Source: Hermatobates lingyangjiaoensis
Lineage: Eukaryota; Arthropoda; Insecta; Hemiptera; Hermatobatidae
Assembly (NCBI GenBank): GCA_026182355.1
Contig: JAPFBL010000358.1
Location: 246,001 to 310,000 of the forward strand
DNA length: 64,000 nt
Direction: 5' to 3'
Each line of letters begins with the position of its first letter. Position 1 is the stretch's first letter. Made by a program: the position numbers and the translations under genes. The notes below the pieces were generated by a model. It did not search any database and was not told the origin of the DNA. It saw only the letters and a program-made list of their open reading frames with translations. Positions 12,698 to 22,687 of this stretch are shown piece by piece.

Positions 12698-12732
12698 CTG
12701 ACGAAGACCGCTTGTTAAGGTTGAAAGATCTT
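12698..12732 (+). ncRNA. Hammerhead ribozyme-like motif, AGATCT class
   Basis: CTGACGA 12698-12704, extra A, helix II GACC/GGTT partly mismatched, GAA 12723-12725, palindrome AGATCT 12726-12731, T12732. Helix I is ACT against AGT. Confidence 0.78.
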
Positions 12733-12799
12733 AGTATTTTTTTCCCCATTTAATATTGTGGTTTGATCAATGATTGTTATTTGACGTGTTTATGTGAAG

Positions 12800-14570
12800 T
12801 CATAAACACTCACATATTGAAGTAAAAAAAATATTGTGTTTTAAACCATATTATTATTTTATAAAAACACTGTAAAATTTGAAAATTTGTTACTCTACAT
12901 TATACCGAACTAGTACTATAGTAATGTGTTAAAAACACCTAATTTCTAATGATTATAGAAAACTGAAATTTCATGATAAATATTGATTGAATATGAACCA
13001 TTCCATGATAAAAATGTAATGGAAATTAAAAAACCACTTGAGAATGCAATTGATATTCTATATTGATGTTCTACCTTTGGTCACTTGTCTCTTTCAAGCA
13101 TTACAATATTCAACAATAACGCTTTTTTTTAAATATAAACTCTTTTTCAACAACACAGAATAAAAACAATAACTCTATATGAATGAAATATTTTTTTATT
13201 TAGTTTTTCCAATAAAACTCGTGATCCAATAATTTCTTTTTCTTTCAATAGTCGAGAGGACTTTGAGGGAATCCTATTATTATCAATATCACTAAATTGA
13301 ATTCACCTCTTTACTTTACTATGTATAAAATATAGTGATCATGATAAAAAAACCAACTCGATATTTTCACGAATTTATATGTCTCAAGATTGGCTGACTC
13401 TATCTGCTCAAATCTAAGTACGTTTTATAATATAAGTTTCAACAATTAAAAAAAACATAAGCAATTAACTATTTTTCAGCCTTCTGGATATTTATTTACC
13501 ATTAAAACCATTTTTACGATTGTTTAAAACCCACAATAATACTTTCGGTTTTATAAAGATTTGTTCTCAATTTGTTTCAAATTAAAACGATTTTTGTCAT
13601 AAAGTTACAATTCTTGGCACAAGTACAAAAAAAATCAACAAAATTAATTATTTCTTACTAGTTAGTAAACTTCAAATAGAAAAATTTATGGAAATAGAAA
13701 ATTTCCAATAGGAAAAATTTGGTTTTTTTAAGATTCATTGTTCTTGCAGAATTTAAATTTTAATTTGTATTTTACTGTAAGTGAAGTGAAATGATTATGG
13801 GAAATAATTTTTAATGATTATGAACTCTAATGGGAAAACTCACACCTTAATTATCCTCTAATAAAAAATAAATGTAAATTCTGTTAAAAATTCAAGTAAT
13901 GATGAGTAAACTATTTTACGAATAATTAGAATTAAAATACTTGAATGAATGTTTACTCTTTTTGACAAAGGTTAAAAATTTCCAATTTTTACATAAAATT
14001 TAGAATTGATTAAAAGAAATGCATATTTTTATACATTTATGTTTATACTTTGAATTATATTTATGTTATTTTTTATATTTTTATATATTTATATATTTTA
14101 TGTTATTTGTAATTTATTTTATATATTTATGTTTATTCATTGTGTTTATATTATGGACTTATTGTTACACACTAAAACAGCATGTATAACACATTAAAAG
14201 AGAATGTATAGAAATGGTAACTCCATGTCACTTCTCCATAGAAATTTGCAAATATTTAAGGAATGCATTATATAACACTAATAATTTCCAAAATGAATAT
14301 TTTATGTACAATCTGAAGGTTAAAGGCTCGCTTATAAGGTAGTAAGCAACACAAGAATAAGGAACTGAAAAGATTTAAGGAATGCACTATTAAACAGTTA
14401 CAGTTATAGATTGATCTACTTAAATATCTAATTTAAAGCGAAAACACAAAAAACGACCTTTAACACGGCAAACCACCCAAAGAAGTCGTTGATTCAGTAG
14501 AAAAATTTATGAATACTGCAGACACTTAGCTTTCAGAGTACTTTTTAAAGGATTAAGGGAACCAACAGGA
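12800..14570. other. Very AT-rich, nothing recognised
   Basis: No supported gene. 13310-13390 resembles 51890-51960 (ATAGTGATCATGATAAAAAAA followed by TCGATATTTTCACGAATTTAT), so it is probably a decayed copy of that dispersed repeat. Confidence 0.45.
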
Positions 14571-14746
14571 CCAAAGTAAATATAAAAAAACAAAAATTGT
14601 GAGCAGAGAAAACAATACACAAATAGATTATTTAAGAACTAAGAACCCTTCATATATCAACCCTTTGTGAGAAGAAAATTTAATAGCACCACGTTAGGAA
14701 AAGTATTAAGTCTCCACACAAAAAAGTTTATTACAAGAAAGTAAAC

Positions 14747-14779
14747 AACGCGTTTCTAACACTTGATGTTCTTCTTCAG
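14747..14779 (-). ncRNA. Hammerhead-like motif, ACGCGT class
   Basis: CTGAAGA 14779-14773, extra A, helix II GAACAT...GTGTTA (closing pair lost), GAA, ACGCGT, T14747. Helix I is AAC against GTT. Confidence 0.7.
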
Positions 14780-14819
14780 GTTACATCTAGAAAAAATATA
14801 TATATTTTTTTTCATTAAC

Positions 14820-14852
14820 CTGAAGAAGAACATCAAGTGTTCGAAATGCATT
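14820..14852 (+). ncRNA. Hammerhead ribozyme-like motif, ATGCAT class
   Basis: CTGAAGA 14820-14826, extra A, helix II GAACAT/GTGTTC with a CAA loop, GAA 14843-14845, palindrome ATGCAT 14846-14851, T14852. Helix I is AAC against GTT. The mirror arm has ACGCGT, so both halves of the palindrome differ together. Confidence 0.82.
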
Positions 14853-14949
14853 GTTTAGTTTCTTGTAATAAACTTTTTTGTGTGGAGACTTAATACTTTT
14901 CCTAACAAGAGTAAATACCATACTATAACAGATTGCACGGTTAATGAAT

Positions 14950-17035
14950 TAATGGCACCACGATTAGACAGAGTACAAGACCTCAGATAATTTACTATCA
15001 AACCCACATCACTGTCAGTATCTAAAAAAAAAAACGAAAACAAAACATTCAACTAAAAAAAATCATTTATATACTACATATATACTCTGAAAAAACATTG
15101 AAGTCATAGACACTCCTGGGCTGTGGTGTGAGAAGAGTCCAGGAATATAATAGGATAATATTACTTAAATATTTTTCATATTTTTATTTCTTATGATTAA
15201 GATATTTATTAAGCTTGTTAGAAAACATGTCATCCATTTTTGTTTTATGTTTTGTTATGTTATATATGTTTTTATTATGTTTTGTTTTATTTTGCATATT
15301 GTGTTCAGTTTTTTTTTATATTTATCTTTGAGCTTAATATAAATTTCAGGAGGTTAGGATCGAGTAAAATTTGTTTTGGAATATCAACAAAGAATTGGAA
15401 TCAACAAAGAAATTGAAGAAAATAATATTTTGGAAACAAACTGTGGAAATAGAATCTCGCAATAAATTTAAATAATATTTTATTTTACTCCGAACTAATA
15501 TTAAAATATTAATCCCATACAGGCAACTCACAATTATTTGTTACTTCTAATGTTGGCAGAAAAAATTTCTCTAAATGAATTAAATATGACCAATGTAGAA
15601 TTATATCATGTCTCTTAGTTCTACTCAAAGATACAGAATTTCAATTTATGCAGGGGAAATTGAATATTAAAATTTCATTTTGTTAATTTGTATGCATTTT
15701 TAAATAGCTTAACTGGACTAGACAATTTTAAAGTATTACAAGCAAAGACAGACTTAAATAAATGTACTAAGTACTTCCATACAAAAAAATGTTAATATCA
15801 TATAGAACCAACGACCATAAATTTAAATATGAAAAAATTTTAATTCCACTCAAGACGAAAAAAGTAATTAAAATAAATATCGAAAATATAAAAAACTGTT
15901 AAGGATATATATCTAACACTACTACTTTGGAGGAAAAAAAAATATGTCTAACATAAAGATTAACTCTATGGGATGTAAATATTGTAAATTTTGGGACTTA
16001 TTATAACATCAGATATACACATACAGAACCTAAAGATTAAATGACTAAAAGTAAACCTATTCAAATAGAAAAGTTCCTTTATAAAAAAAATACCGAACAA
16101 ATAACATTGTTTTGACTTTAAAGAAATGATTAATTATAACTTAAAGTTAATTAGAACGGATCATGTAAATGAGTGGTTAAAACATATGTCAATATATTTC
16201 ATATGAACAAAAAAAAACCATTAACACTCACGAACAAACTAAAAGGAAAGGAAAATGAAAAAAACATACTAAGAAGAAATTCCAATTTACACTATGATAA
16301 TATATCCTGAACTATATGAAAACAAGTAGAAAACGAATGTTGAAATCAAACATTTTCAGACCTCGCTTGTGGGTGTTGCAAAAAAAAAACATTGACTTGA
16401 AAAACAAAAACTGAAACGGACATAAGAAATAAATTTAAAAAATCTGGATGATAGGGGTGAAATCTCAAATAACATGAAACTATTAGATAAAATCCTAAAT
16501 AAAAGTTAAGGGTGTTTTTTTTTGTCATAAGGTAGATTGTCAGAATCTCTAACAGTTTTCACTCTAAAAGCCCCTTTCACAACTCCAGGTAAAACTTGAC
16601 AATTGTTTACATTCTGACAGTCATTTGTCAGTGATTGCAGGGCTGTTTGGTTTCTAATGTTTATTTAATTTGAATGCCACTTGGCCCTATTACTGTTTGT
16701 TTTCAAATCTAACATGAGATGAACACATAGAAGTTCGTTTTCGTTTTGAATCTTTCCTACTGATTGATTCTTTTTAGTATCTTTCTCACAATTTTTTCTT
16801 TAAAAAAATATATACTATCTAAAATTTAAGCCTGATTTAAAAAAATTTTAGAAAAAGAAATTTGAAAACATAAAGAATATAGTAAAAGGTAGAAGAGCAG
16901 AAAATGAGGTGCCGTGTATGAACAATGTCAGATACTCGATAAAGATACTAGAACTTTATACTAGAACTTATCCTATACTAGATACTAGAACTTGAACTTT
17001 ATTTCGTCTCAATACACTTCAGAAAGAGATAATGT
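14950..17035. other. AT-rich, nothing recognised
   Basis: No supported gene or RNA. Locally over 75 per cent AT. Confidence 0.4.
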
Positions 17036-17040
17036 AAAAT

Positions 17041-17205
17041 CTGCCCAGTATGACGAGGCAAATGAACAAATCTGAGTGCAGTGTCCCTCGGAGAAACGGC
17101 ACGCGATCGGTCCCGAGTCTGAACTCAGGTCACGTACTCATTAAACATATACTTAAGTTAGGACAAATTTAAAGCTCTCAATGTAGAATTATTAGCAAGA
17201 CACAA
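17041..17205 (+). mobile_element. SINE fragment (5' end missing)
   Basis: Matches the body of the tRNA-derived SINEs at 40.0 and 55.1 kb: ACAAATCTGAGTGCAGTGTC, CCCTCGGAGA, TCCCGAGTCTGA, TACTCATTAAA, CTTAAGTTAGG and AATGTAGAAT in the same order. The tRNA-like head is missing. Confidence 0.72.
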
Positions 17206-17579
17206 TTACTCTTAAGGAACCAGCGTCAGATTTGTAGCTTTCTAACGGACCCTTAATCCAATAAAGAAAAAAGAACAGTTAACTAAAATAAACCTACTGA
17301 GAGTTAGGTTTAGGATGTAAGTGCTAAAAAATTTCCCTTACAATATGTTTGAAATTGTTAAAAATATATTTCTATATATTTTCTTTATTAAAGTTCTTTA
17401 ATTCCACAGATTGATGGATGTGAAGGCACTTCAATTAAAACTATTTCACCTTGTATTTTCATCAATGGTATTGATTTGGCTAAGAAATGGAAACCTATGA
17501 CGAAAATATAGAATGTCCTTGTAAAATAGATATATACTTCATAACATTTTTGTTGTGAACTATCTGTGTGTTTGAATTA

Positions 17580-17780
17580 TCTGTTATAATATATATATAT
17601 ACATAACAGTAATATATATATATATATACACGAGTTTAAAATTCAAGAAGAGTAACACACAGAGTAAGGAAACACACTTACAGACTCAAATTTTCGGGTA
17701 ATCCGTCTTCAGAAGAAAAGAGAAAGGGAGACCAAGCACGTTGTAGACGCAACGGCAAGTAACCCTATATATATATTAAA
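17580..17780 (-). mobile_element. PLE-type fragment, AATT class, beside TA repeats
   Basis: Two TA tracts (17589-17602 and 17612-17627) abut sequence with a hammerhead-like motif on minus. The downstream CAAGCACGTTGTAGACGC box links it to 10016-10130. Confidence 0.6.
17688..17712 (-). ncRNA. Hammerhead-like motif, AATT class
   Basis: CTGAAGA 17712-17706, extra C, helix II GG..CC weak, GAA 17695-17693, palindrome AATT 17692-17689, T17688. Helix I is CTT against GAG with one wobble. Confidence 0.65.
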
Positions 17781-17954
17781 GATTTCACATAAACATGTGA
17801 AATAACAATCAATGATCAAACCACAATATGAAAGTTGGGTTTTTATGTGAAATGTTTATATATATATATAAAAATTAATAATCAACAATAAATCTTGATA
17901 TAATATATGAATTAAACACCACAATAAACAAATATATATTAATTAAAATACTCT

Positions 17955-17980
17955 AAGGCCTTTCGTTACAACATCATCAG
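17955..17980 (-). ncRNA. Hammerhead ribozyme-like motif, AGGCCT class
   Basis: CTGATGA 17980-17974, extra T, a three-pair helix II GTT/AAC with a GT loop, GAA 17964-17962, AGGCCT 17961-17956, T17955. Helix I is TCT against AGA. At 26 nt this is the smallest form in the window. Confidence 0.8.
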
Positions 17981-18079
17981 AGATGTAAATGAAACAAACA
18001 AAAAATATAATAAGTTAACCTGGTTAACATCAACCAGGTTAACTTGTTATTATATTTTTTGTTTGTTTCATTTACATCT

Positions 18080-18105
18080 CTGATGATGTTGTAACGAAAG
18101 GCCTT
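18080..18105 (+). ncRNA. Hammerhead ribozyme-like motif, AGGCCT class
   Basis: Mirror of 17955-17980: CTGATGA 18080-18086, extra T, helix II GTT/AAC, GAA 18096-18098, AGGCCT 18099-18104, T18105, helix I TCT/AGA. Confidence 0.8.
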
Positions 18106-18189
18106 AGAGCATTTCAATTAATATATATTTGTTATTGTGGTATTTAATTCATATATATATAATATCAAATTATCTAGGTTCAAAAATCA

Positions 18190-18465
18190 AACTCTCATTG
18201 CCGATGTTTCGGTTTTATTTTAAAACCTTTTTTATAGGCCTACAAACAAAGGATAATAAGAAATCACATATCAACATCGAACATTCATAATTCATAACAT
18301 TAAAAATTCGTAAGTTGTAACAATTCATTTCAATATGCTTATATGTTGGAACATTCATAATTCATAACATTCAAAATTCATAAGTTGTAACAATTCATTT
18401 CCATATTGCTTATATGTTGGATGTTGATATGTGATTTCTTATGGTATACTTTGGGAGCAGACCTT
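18190..18465. mobile_element. PLE-type fragment with internal duplication
   Basis: Carries on minus a degenerate motif (GGCC, TATAAAAAA, GG...ACC, GAAACATC, GGC) near 18193-18237. Two direct copies follow of a 75-bp unit containing CATTCATAATTCATAACATT (18287 and 18352). AAGAAATCACATATCAACATC (18260) is mirrored at about 18420. Confidence 0.6.
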
Positions 18466-18606
18466 CTTTTAAACATATATCAATCATTAAATAACTAAAT
18501 GTAACTAAATCATTCGGTGAGTTGATTTATATGGTACCGGAGAGATGGAGGAATAATACAAGAAAACTCGAGAAGGTATGTAAGAAACATACTAAACTTA
18601 AAGTTG

Positions 18607-18608
18607 GC

Positions 18609-18651
<43 letters not shown>

Positions 18652-18830
18652 TTCGTTGAACAGCTGACCGTATTTCGCTGATGTCATTTTCTTCACTAGT
18701 TTTTCAAGGTTTCTGAATACCTTCTTCTTTCCTTCATCCAAACGTTGGAGAATGTTAATTAAGTTATAACCGACATGTTTCGACTGGCTTCCAGTCATCT
18801 TCAGGGTGATTAATTAAACAAAGAGGAAAA
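18607..18830 (-). mobile_element. PLE 5' fragment: ribozyme plus start of the ORF
   Basis: On minus, the hammerhead-like motif (18804-18772) is followed within about 15 bases by an open frame reading NLINILQRLDEGKKKVF, RNLEKLVKKMTSAKYG and QLFNEIYN. It then runs into a (TA)n tract at 18608-18646. The same pattern (FR..EKL.KK....YG..FN) is encoded on plus at 28021-28158, so this is a conserved coding start and not a chance frame. It fits a PLE with a ribozyme in its terminal repeat just upstream of the ORF. The element is truncated at the TA tract. Confidence 0.75.
18772..18804 (-). ncRNA. Hammerhead ribozyme-like motif, ACATGT class
   Basis: CTGAAGA 18804-18798, extra T, perfect six-pair helix II GACTGG/CCAGTC, GAA 18781-18779, palindrome ACATGT 18778-18773, C18772 (GUC triplet). 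Helix I is ACC against GGT, with TTAATTAA matches further out. One of the best-formed copies. Confidence 0.87.
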
Positions 18831-18950
18831 TTATTAGTCTTTGGAGTTGGTATTAAAACACATTATATAGTAGAAGTTTGAAGTAGCTGCTCTTGGGCCT
18901 GATTCGCAAGAGCTACTGACTGGGGTGGGGTGGATGGTGGGGTGGGGGTA

Positions 18951-18952
<2 letters not shown>

Positions 18953-18984
<32 letters not shown>
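18953..18984. repeat. (TA)n microsatellite
   Basis: TA tract upstream of the AATT-class motif at 19044. A further TA tract lies at 19123-19146. Confidence 0.93.
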
Positions 18985-18986
<2 letters not shown>

Positions 18987-18999
18987 GAGAGGGTCTCCA

Positions 19000-19130
19000 A
19001 CCGTCTCTGTACCAGTACGCTTGATTTCCTTCTCTTATCTCTCCTGAAAACGGTTCAACCGAAAATTAGAGACTGTAAGTAAGTGCTTTTAATGTCCCTA
19101 TGTTTCTTTATGTACATTGAACTGTATATA
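19000..19130 (+). mobile_element. PLE-type fragment, AATT class
   Basis: GAGACTGTAAGTAAGTGC, then TATGTTTCTTTATGTACATTG, matches the arms of the foldback at 36180-36430 and sits between two TA tracts. Confidence 0.6.
19044..19068 (+). ncRNA. Hammerhead-like motif, AATT class, G8-to-A core
   Basis: CTGAAAA 19044-19050, extra C, helix II GGT/ACC, GAA 19061-19063, AATT 19064-19067, A19068. Helix I is TCTC against GAGA. The invariant G8 is A, so it is probably inactive. Confidence 0.6.
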
Positions 19131-19194
19131 TATATATATATATTATATATCGAGTACCAGTTTGCTTCTCAACGCGAGTACTTCGCACTTCTTC

Positions 19195-19220
19195 CTGATG
19201 ACGACGGATGTCGAAATATC
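19195..19220 (+). ncRNA. Hammerhead ribozyme-like motif, ATAT class
   Basis: CTGATGA 19195-19201, extra C, helix II GAC/GTC with a GGAT loop, GAA 19213-19215, palindrome ATAT 19216-19219, C19220. Helix I is CTTC against GAAG. Confidence 0.75.
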
Positions 19221-19442
19221 GAAGTGAGTTCTGTAATGTCTTTCTCGGTTCTTTCCTATGTGTTAAAGTGTTTATATATATATATTGATAAAAGTATCGA
19301 CCGTAGAATAGAAACAAAGCTAAAGTGACAGTGTCACGTGTTTATTCAGACTACAGTTGTTAATATCCACATACTATTTTTCTTTGCAAAATAATTTGTA
19401 ATGTAATACTTAGTTTTTCTGTTTCAAAATTTATACTTCTGC

Positions 19443-19485
19443 CTATGAAAAAGGTTTTTAATAAAGACCGAAACGTTGGCAACGA
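19443..19485 (+). ncRNA. Degenerate hammerhead-like motif
   Basis: Helix I GCC/GGC, a GGT...ACC stem, GAA, ACGT and T are in the right order, but the 5' core reads TATGAAAAA. The same odd core recurs (TATAAAAAA) on minus near 18225, so these two may form a separate family. Confidence 0.4.
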
Positions 19486-19849
19486 GAGTTTAATTTGAAC
19501 CTGAAGAACTGACCGAATCCAGATAAACTTTAGTTTTGTACATATATATATATGATATCGCCTCTGCAGAGAGGTTGGGAACTGATATCAGTCCAACTGA
19601 TCTATAGTTGAACACTGATCTATACAACGAACAGCAATACAAAATAGTTTGTGAATGCTTCGGGTGAAGGTAGTAAAGTAAAAGGACCCACCCACTACAT
19701 GCATATGAGTTTGAGCAAAAAACCAAACATCAGGTAGCTTGAAAGGCACAGCACAGTTTTTTATATGTAAAATATGTTTATTTTAGTATGTAAAAATACT
19801 ATACATTACATTCACCAGTTAAACTATAGAAATGTAGTTTATAGCGACA

Positions 19850-20165
19850 TAGAAAGAGACAGTAATACGGGCTGACTGCCTAGCATGCAGTACAGTTAGC
19901 CCAGTCATTCGTAATCCCTGGTGAGGCTCAGCTGCCTGGTGCCTCACCGCACGTCTCTACTCAGTATTTAAACGATAAATATGAAAAAATCGAATAAAAA
20001 ATACCTTAAAACTGGTTTAGTTAAAAGCAAAATAACTTTATAGTACAAATCAAAAGATAAATACAATAACTATATTTATTTTTTTCAATTTACATTTTTT
20101 TCTCTCAATGACGACAGGTGAGGCCTCACTTGCCTTCCCTGACCGAACGTCACTGGTGTACACTA
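19850..20165. repeat. Dispersed repeat, copy 1
   Basis: Shares with 58415-58670 a GAGACAG-AATACGG box, GCCTCACC, CTCAGTATTTAAACG/CAATATCTAAACTG, a long AT stretch and a final GACG..GTGAGGC. Possibly a non-autonomous DNA transposon. Ends not defined. Confidence 0.5.
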
Positions 20166-20949
20166 ACAACTGTGTTCCACTCTAACACTGAGTCACTGAG
20201 AATGTCGGCCATGGATTGGCTAGTTACTCATCATAGCTGATTCTAAAATACGCAATCAACTCGAAGAGAAGAGCACTTGTTGACAGTTCAATCATGTTTC
20301 TGGCACCCTTTCAATACTCTTCTATAAGCAAGGAAATGGCTAACTTTGTATTTTGAACGAATTTTAATTATTACCAAATTAGTTTCAAATCACCAGAATA
20401 ATAAAACTATAGGAGTACAACTATGCAACAACCATATCAGAGAATGTTTATTAGTGCTAAGTAGCATCACGAGTGGGTCACCCCTCGGAAGGGTGATACC
20501 ATATATTGTCTCTAAGCAAGGCATAGGAAAAATATTATTTTTGACATATTAAACCTATTTTTTGGTTTTTTCTTTTCTAGTAGGTCTATTTGTGACTAGT
20601 ACGACAAAAGAAAAACCACCTAGGCCTAGTGTCATCATACAATTATTTAAAACAAAGAACAACAGGGATATGAGCACAGCCTTCTATCCTGTAAAGTAAC
20701 ACATCAATTTCAGATGAAGAGAAAATTATTGTGTCAACTTACCAAAGAAGTAACTCAAAAACTTCAAAACTAATGGATCTCTCACAGAATTTATGTTTCT
20801 ATAATTCTACACTGTACCGCATTTATGAAATACTAAACACACAATCCAAAATACATCCAAAAAAAAAATATAAAAATTACATCAAGTTTATGTAAAACAT
20901 CAATTAATATATACTTTGGTTCATATCTTAAAGAACTATATGTTTAAAC

Positions 20950-21245
20950 ATACATATACATTTAGATGGGATAGTATTTGCTAAATGGAAGTAAAGCTGC
21001 TTCAAAGACAGTGTTCCAATACTTTTAACGAAGGAAGGAAATAACTTTTCAAATGCCTCATCAGGAAACTCTTTTGTAGCGTAGGTTAGACCATTCTTAC
21101 TAGCATATCCTCTTCTTCTTCCTCGACGATTAATGTCATCTTGGCAGTTCCATCCCTAGGCTCTTCGCCTCTAAACTTTCTAATATGAATCCACCTCAAA
21201 TACACTATGCAAAATTCCTGGAACCCACATCATATTAAAATAAAG
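20950..21245 (-). pseudogene. Unrecognised coding-like fragment in two frames
   Basis: On minus one frame reads FQEFCIVYLRWIHIRKFRG, then EEPRDGTAKMTLIVEEEEED, and stops near 21093. An overlapping frame continues NRRGRRRGYASKNGLTYATK, EFPDEAFEKLFPSFVKS and IGTLSLKQLYFHLANTIPSK to about 20965. The composition is protein-like, and a single frameshift would join the two. I do not recognise the family. It could be a decayed transposon ORF, a processed pseudogene or a non-coding repeat. Confidence 0.35.
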
Positions 21246-21249
21246 TTAT

Positions 21250-22680
21250 AGAAACTTTTATAGAACTTCTATAGAATTTCTTGATTCCTAGTAAAACATG
21301 TCTAAATTTAAAAATATATTTTCTTAAGATATTAACTGAAGTATATAGTAATTAATATTTTAAATAAACTTGATGTATTTCTTGTAATTTTGATTTATAT
21401 TCCGATGTATTTTGGATTACTATAAATTTATTTTATAGAAGCGGTACATAGCAATATAAAATGTACAATATACATATATAACTATGTTATATATGTATAT
21501 TGTACAATATAGTTTTTATAGTATATTGTATATAGTTTTATACAACTATAAAATATACAATATTATAGTGTACACAGCAATTAAAATGACGTCTAGTTAT
21601 TCACTTCACCTCTAATACTACAACTAATAGTAAACCCCTGTTTGAAAATCACTGTACTAGACAAATATCCCTCTCCACAAATATCAATATCTATAGCACC
21701 AAAAGTAATAACAATTCAATTCAAAAGCATATAAATAGCAAAAGCAAAAATGAATTCAAATTCATTTCAAAAAGTAAAGCAATTCAATTGAAACGTATTC
21801 CAAAAGCATTTTAACAATAGAATATATTCATTAAATCAAAAACAATTAAATATGGTTCAACATCAATTAGGAGAATACCATGTACACAATATTAAATGTG
21901 TACAAACCAATGGGCAATTAGGTTAAATGTGTAGAATTAGAACAACCCAAGGATACCTACCTACCTGATGTAAAAATGTCATTAGTGCTCATCTTCAACA
22001 AAAATCAGAAAAAAAAAATAATATAATCATCGGATCCTCAGAGGTTGTTAATAACCGTTACATTTTAGGTTAGGAAGATGATTTTGTATTTTTTTGCTCT
22101 TGTGATTTTTAAGTTCAATAGCTTCTAAGTTTGATTTCAACCATATAATTCCAGATTGGGTAACTGTTCTGTATTATTTGTAAAAAAAACTACAGAACAG
22201 AACAGAAGTAATAAATAATAATAATAATAAGTAATATAATTAAATAACACACATATCAATCAAAGTATAAATTCAAGGTGTAATACCTGTAAAAGTAATA
22301 AGTCAAAGTAAAAGATTGTAACAAAAAACAAAATTTGAAATATGCATCTCGTATAAAATAAATATTGTTTTCCAGGGTTTTATAAATATAAAGAAAAGAA
22401 CATTTCCACTAGAGCAGCCTATATCTCTGATTACTGCATCTCAACAACTATACATACACACTTATACGATCAACCATGGTATTTAAGAACAAATTGAGTA
22501 AACATTCCAATGGTGAAAATAATTTTCTGTATGATTTCTTATTTTCCTGTTTCTTAGATCAAGATAAATGTTATAACATCAAACCCTAAGGCAGAAATTA
22601 GTGATTTTTTTTCTTTTTCAGATCCGCCTTATGATTCTAAATACAAAGTTATGATTAACAAAGTTATAATTATTGGAGTT
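21250..22680. other. AT-rich, nothing recognised
   Basis: No supported gene. Short AT hairpins occur near 21465-21560. Confidence 0.4.
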
Positions 22681-22687
22681 ATAACAC

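Larger units (their letters stand above)
12560..12790. mobile_element. Foldback PLE-type element, AGATCT class
   Basis: Inverted arms starting ATCAAACCACAATATGAAATG (left, about 12579) and ending in its complement (about 12745-12767), with GTTGGGTTTTTGACTCTGACG at the centre. The same family recurs at 17810-17860, 36735-37100, 37180-37280, 44150-44280 and, decayed, 62160-62450. Confidence 0.82.
14575..14945. mobile_element. Foldback PLE-type element, ATGCAT/ACGCGT class
   Basis: Arms CTCCACACAAAAAAGTTTATTA (about 14711) and its complement near 14868-14888 surround two inverted hammerhead-like motifs. The flank 14575-14710 recurs inverted at 25865-25990, which defines a longer element in this family. 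Confidence 0.82.
17880..18180. mobile_element. Foldback PLE-type element, AGGCCT class
   Basis: An almost perfect palindrome of about 150-bp arms. AATTAAACACCACAATAA (17911) is mirrored at about 18138-18155, and the centre is GGTTAACATCAACCAGG near 18028. The high arm identity points to a recent origin. TATATATATAATAT flanks the right side. Confidence 0.87.
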
